From an uncultured Clostridium sp. (GTDB lineage Bacteria > Bacillota > Clostridia > TANB77 > CAG-508), in NCBI GenBank assembly GCA_900552555.1, contig URZW01000004.1:1-64000 (forward strand): a stretch of DNA of 64,000 nucleotides, in the 5' to 3' direction. Positions 61,090 to 64,000 of the stretch are shown one piece after another. The notes below the pieces were generated by a model that did not search any database, was not told the DNA's origin, and saw only the letters and a list, made by a program, of their open reading frames with translations. How positions within the stretch are numbered: position 1 is the stretch's first letter; each line of letters starts with the position of its first letter. Made by a program: the position numbers and the translations under genes.

Positions 61090-61118
61090 ATTTTAGCACT
61101 TTTTACAAATATTGTCAA
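61090..61118 (-). promoter_or_regulatory. Promoter of the 37-residue peptide gene
   Basis: On the minus strand TTGACA (61113-61118) and TAAAAT (61090-61095) are 17 bases apart. The -35 box lies only 3 bases before the end of the next gene upstream (61121). Confidence 0.7.
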
Positions 61119-61120
61119 TT

Positions 61121-61315
61121 CTATTTACATAAAAAATATAATACAAATCCACCTATAATTGCCAGAAAAAATCCAAACATCTTCAATCCTAATGAACCTT
61201 CATTTTGATCTCCAAAACTAAAAAATTTTTTTGTTATAATTCGTGCATCATATATTAAAATAACCCCTAGCAAAACAAGTAATAACATTAATAATTTTAT
61301 TATTAAACTAAACAT
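61121..61315 (-). CDS. Small two-helix membrane protein
   Basis: A 64-residue protein with a membrane helix at about 3-22, a conserved-looking loop YDARIITKKFFSFGDQNEGS and a second helix at about 43-62. It resembles small clostridial membrane proteins of unknown function, usually near the cell-envelope genes. Divergent from the D,D-carboxypeptidase gene (61456 on), with which it may share the 140-base promoter region. Confidence 0.65.
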   Translation of the reverse strand: MFSLIIKLLMLLLVLLGVILIYDARIITKKFFSFGDQNEGSLGLKMFGFFLAIIGGFVLYFLCK

Positions 61316-61455
61316 TATATCAACATCCTTTATTCATTTTTGTATTTATATATTAATATTTTTTCATATAAAAGTCAAGAAAAATTTAAACTTGGTCTAA
61401 AAAAGACTATTTAACATATATTTATACAAAACATTTAAAACAATTGGAGGTAACA

Positions 61456-62763
61456 ATGAAAAAAATAATTACAATATTACTACTAATGATTTTTAGTATT
61501 TCAACACTTTCCATAGGATATGAACCTTCCAGTTCATACATATGGAGTACAGATATGGAAACATCGCCCGTCTCCTCTTCTATCACCTCAAATACAAATA
61601 GTAACAATTCCATTTCCACAAATGAAACTTTCAATAACATATCAACATCAAACACAGTAGAAACTAATTCACAAGTAGAAGATACTAACTCTTTAAACTT
61701 AGAAAGTGGAGCGGCCATATTAATCGAACAATCAACAGGTCAAGTCTTATACTCTCACAACGCACATGAACAATTACGTCCAGCATCTGTTACAAAAGTC
61801 ATGAGCATTTTATTGATAATGGAACAAATTGATAGTGGAAACTTATCTTACTCAGACACAATAAGTTGTTCAGAAAATGCACGTTCTATGGGTGGCTCTC
61901 AAATTTGGCTTGACCCTAGAGAAACTCTTACAGTTGATGAAATGTTAAAAGCAATATGCGTAGTATCTGCAAATGACTGTGTAGTTGCAATGGCCGAACA
62001 CATTGCAGGTTCAGAAGAAGCTTTTGTTCAAATGATGAATGACAAAGCCAAAAAACTTGGAATGAATGATACCACTTTCAAAAATTGTCATGGAATTGAT
62101 GAAGATGGGCATGTTACATCAGCTTATGATATAGCTTTAATGTCTAGAGAACTTTTAACAAAACATCCTAATATCATCAAATATACAACTATTTGGATGG
62201 ATAGTTTAAGAGATGGAAAATCTCAACTTGTAAATACAAATAAATTGATAAAAACTTATAGAGGTATCACAGGCTTAAAAACTGGTTCTACATCCCTTGC
62301 ATTATATAATTTGTCAGCAAGTGCTACTCGTGATAATTTGTCTTTAATTGGAGTTATAATGAAGGCTCCTTCTACTAAAGTAAGATTTGCCGAAGCTCAA
62401 AAATTATTGGACTATGGCTTTAATAAATTTTCATTTAAAAGTTTTGGAAATAGTGGCGATGTGATTCAAACTGTTTCTATTAATAAAGGTGTTAAAAATC
62501 ATGTTGATGCTATATTACAAAATTCTGTTGGTACTTTGATAGAAAAAGGTAAAGAAAATCAAGTTACACAAACTGTTGAAATTAATGACAATATTGAAGC
62601 TCCTATAAAAAAGGGTGATGTTATTGGCAAAGTTGTATTTTCTTTAGATAGTTCTGAACTTTCTTCTACTAATTTGGTGGCTTCGTGTGATGTTGATAAA
62701 ATTACTTTGTTTACTATGGCTAAGAAAGTTATTTATAGTTGGGTTGATTTATTAAGAAGTTAA
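61456..62763 (+). CDS. D-alanyl-D-alanine carboxypeptidase (DacF-like)
   Basis: Trims the last D-alanine from peptidoglycan stem peptides. The start is the ATG at 61456, 7 bases after GGAGG. The 435 residues have a signal peptide (1-22), a Ser/Thr/Asn-rich linker (25-75), the S11 peptidase domain with Ser-x-x-Lys in RPASVTKVMS (about 109-118), SAND (Ser-x-Asn) near 172 and Lys-Thr-Gly in GLKTGST near 270, and a C-terminal beta-domain. No C-terminal amphipathic anchor is clear; a hydrophobic end LFTMAKKVIYSWVDLL may do this job. Confidence 0.93.
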   Translation: MKKIITILLLMIFSISTLSIGYEPSSSYIWSTDMETSPVSSSITSNTNSNNSISTNETFNNISTSNTVETNSQVEDTNSLNLESGAAILIEQSTGQVLYSHNAHEQLRPASVTKVMSILLIMEQIDSGNLSYSDTISCSENARSMGGSQIWLDPRETLTVDEMLKAICVVSANDCVVAMAEHIAGSEEAFVQMMNDKAKKLGMNDTTFKNCHGIDEDGHVTSAYDIALMSRELLTKHPNIIKYTTIWMDSLRDGKSQLVNTNKLIKTYRGITGLKTGSTSLALYNLSASATRDNLSLIGVIMKAPSTKVRFAEAQKLLDYGFNKFSFKSFGNSGDVIQTVSINKGVKNHVDAILQNSVGTLIEKGKENQVTQTVEINDNIEAPIKKGDVIGKVVFSLDSSELSSTNLVASCDVDKITLFTMAKKVIYSWVDLLRS

Positions 62764-62808
62764 AAAAAGATGAGATTTTGCGTGATTATACCAAATCTCA
62801 TCTTTTTT
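62764..62808. terminator. Bidirectional terminator
   Basis: AAAAAAGATGAGATTT pairs with AAATCTCATCTTTTTT between the convergent carboxypeptidase and ATPase genes. Confidence 0.9.
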
Positions 62809-62831
62809 ATCTATCCATGTGTAACAAATTT

Positions 62832-64000
62832 TTATTTTTGTTTTAATCTCAAATATCCAAGTTCAACCCAACTATTATAAGCAAGATTAATCTTAAACAC
62901 CAACTTAGGCTTAGCACCAGCCCTATTCTTATCAATAACACAAGAATAATATCTAACATCAGGATCATCAGATTTCTCCAAATCAAAAAATTTTGTATCA
63001 ACCTCTTTCAAAGAATACTCATATTCATCCAAATGATCCCTTGATATTTGTTTAAACAAGCACAAAGTATCCAAAACCTCTTTTACTGTTCTACTAACTG
63101 CTAAATCATTTACATCCAAATTAATTGGAGAAGTTGCATTTTCAGCTAATTGTAATGAAGAACATATAAAAATATTAAAATTTTGCGCCAAATTTGAAAG
63201 TATAGTTGCTGTCCTCTTTATCTCTTCTGGATTTCCAATATTGCTGGTATCTGTCTTCAATGTATCATAAAATACATATTCAATATGTTCTTTATAATAA
63301 TAATTTATAATAACCTTTTTAAGTTCATCATTTGTATGGTCTGTAATATTAATAAAATATATTGAATTATTTATTTGTTTGCTAGCCCAATCAATAGCTT
63401 TAATTGTTTTATTAAAATCTGTTGAAATTTTAAACAATCTTCTTACAAATTGACCTTGAGTTTCTCCTTCTTCTTTTAGAACATATCCATGTTCATCCAA
63501 TTTTGCATCTTTTTTATTATCTGGTCTAAACTTAAATTCTAGTAATTCAGTTTCTGAAACATGTATATCTTGTCCATGTATTTTTTGTATTTCAGGATTA
63601 TTTAAAATTGTAGTAATTAAACACAATTTCATTTTTTCTTCTGACATTTCATTTGATATAACCAACACTTTCTTTTGGTGTACTAATGCTGTATATGCAG
63701 AAATATCAATGGTTAACCTACTTTTACCACAGTTTGATGGCATAGCAAACGCCATTGTTTCACCTTTTCTGATACCTTTAAATACCTCAGTTATTACCGG
63801 AAATGGATATGACAATCCATTTGCTAGTTCATTTTCTCCACTCTCTAAAAATTCAACTAATTCATCACTTAATACTGAAGATTTAAATTTTTGAGTTATT
63901 CTTACTTGTTCAATTGTATCTTCAACCTCTTCTGGTGACATTTTATCATATAATTCATAATCTGTTATTTCAACTATTTTTTCTTGGACACTTCTCTCAG
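62832..64000 (-). CDS. DnaB-like RecA-fold ATPase, 5' partial
   Basis: At least 388 residues; the frame runs past the right edge (the residues ahead of the Met at 63941, ending DYELYDK, look coding). RecA-fold like the C-terminal domain of DnaB helicases: P-loop region AMPSNCGKSRL (the first Gly of GxxxxGK is Ala), Walker B IEYVFYDTLK, and a LVISNEMSEEKMK helix that matches the DnaB H1a motif. It then has a Gln-containing CSSLQLAEN motif. It lacks the DnaB N-terminal domain in the visible part. It may be a replication or regulatory ATPase of an element, or a nucleotide-binding paralogue. Confidence 0.7.
   Translation of the reverse strand, partial: ERSVQEKIVEITDYELYDKMSPEEVEDTIEQVRITQKFKSSVLSDELVEFLESGENELANGLSYPFPVITEVFKGIRKGETMAFAMPSNCGKSRLTIDISAYTALVHQKKVLVISNEMSEEKMKLCLITTILNNPEIQKIHGQDIHVSETELLEFKFRPDNKKDAKLDEHGYVLKEEGETQGQFVRRLFKISTDFNKTIKAIDWASKQINNSIYFINITDHTNDELKKVIINYYYKEHIEYVFYDTLKTDTSNIGNPEEIKRTATILSNLAQNFNIFICSSLQLAENATSPINLDVNDLAVSRTVKEVLDTLCLFKQISRDHLDEYEYSLKEVDTKFFDLEKSDDPDVRYYSCVIDKNRAGAKPKLVFKINLAYNSWVELGYLRLKQK

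Overview
The window looks like chromosomal DNA of a low-GC Gram-positive bacterium, most likely a gut-type member of the Clostridia. The reasons are the very AT-rich sequence, AGGAGG-type ribosome binding sites with occasional TTG and GTG starts, an HPr with both His15 and Ser46, LexA, RemA, RqcH, a zinc-type L31, a sortase-like surface protein, and standard stop-codon use. Most genes lie on the minus strand in short operons closed by clear intrinsic terminators.

Layout: 1-5.4 kb holds a frameshifted membrane-protein gene and an imperfect duplication of a two-gene block (3-methyladenine glycosylase I plus a membrane-anchored protein), with an alpha/beta hydrolase, an HD phosphohydrolase and a GNAT protein. 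5.5-12.5 kb holds an MFS permease, an unusual pair (Cys-rich repeat protein plus HerA/TraG-like ATPase), an AraC regulator, HAD genes and a sortase-anchored repeat protein. 12.8-20.2 kb holds feoB and a fructose PTS operon (fruK-fruA-ptsH-ptsI). 20.5-25.9 kb is housekeeping (galE, gmk, rpoZ, remA, yicC, rsmE, rpmE). 26.3-33 kb holds an Fe-alcohol dehydrogenase, pfkA, trmB, an RluA synthase, a RelE/ParE-type toxin-antitoxin pair and RNase P RNA. 33.3-42.9 kb holds the der-plsY-gpsA operon, a DUF2207 membrane protein, rqcH and fba. 43-51 kb holds a peroxiredoxin, a DUF1540 miniprotein, a heterodimeric ABC exporter with a frameshifted TetR regulator, and lexA. 51-54.3 kb holds a cohesin-like membrane protein next to a dockerin-bearing glucosaminidase. 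A tRNA-Leu gene at 54.66 kb marks the start of a 4.4 kb plus-strand accessory island with a truncated mobilisation gene, orphan genes and a probable type I toxin-antitoxin locus. The window ends with a C39-like secreted peptidase, two small proteins, a D,D-carboxypeptidase and a DnaB-like ATPase that runs off the edge.

How genes fit together: fructose enters through EI-HPr-FruA, is phosphorylated by FruK, and can flow to the aldolase Fba; pfkA and an alcohol dehydrogenase elsewhere in the window suggest fermentative glycolysis. Cell-wall and surface functions recur (PlsY/GpsA, DacF-like carboxypeptidase, glucosaminidase, SH3 proteins, LPxAG protein).

The most notable unexplained structures are: (1) convergent consensus promoters around a 37-residue membrane peptide with a shared bidirectional terminator at 56.5-56.8 kb; (2) a roughly 480 bp inverted repeat with 46 bp and 31 bp perfect arm segments before rqcH; (3) the ATPase/Cys-rich pair at 6.7-9.4 kb; (4) the cohesin-like/dockerin pair; (5) an isolated, strongly expressed-looking 37-residue peptide gene at 60.9 kb; and (6) a dispersed family of palindromic GGGGACGGTTCT-type repeats, one of which encodes the tail of TrmB. 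All names come from reading motifs; no database search was possible.
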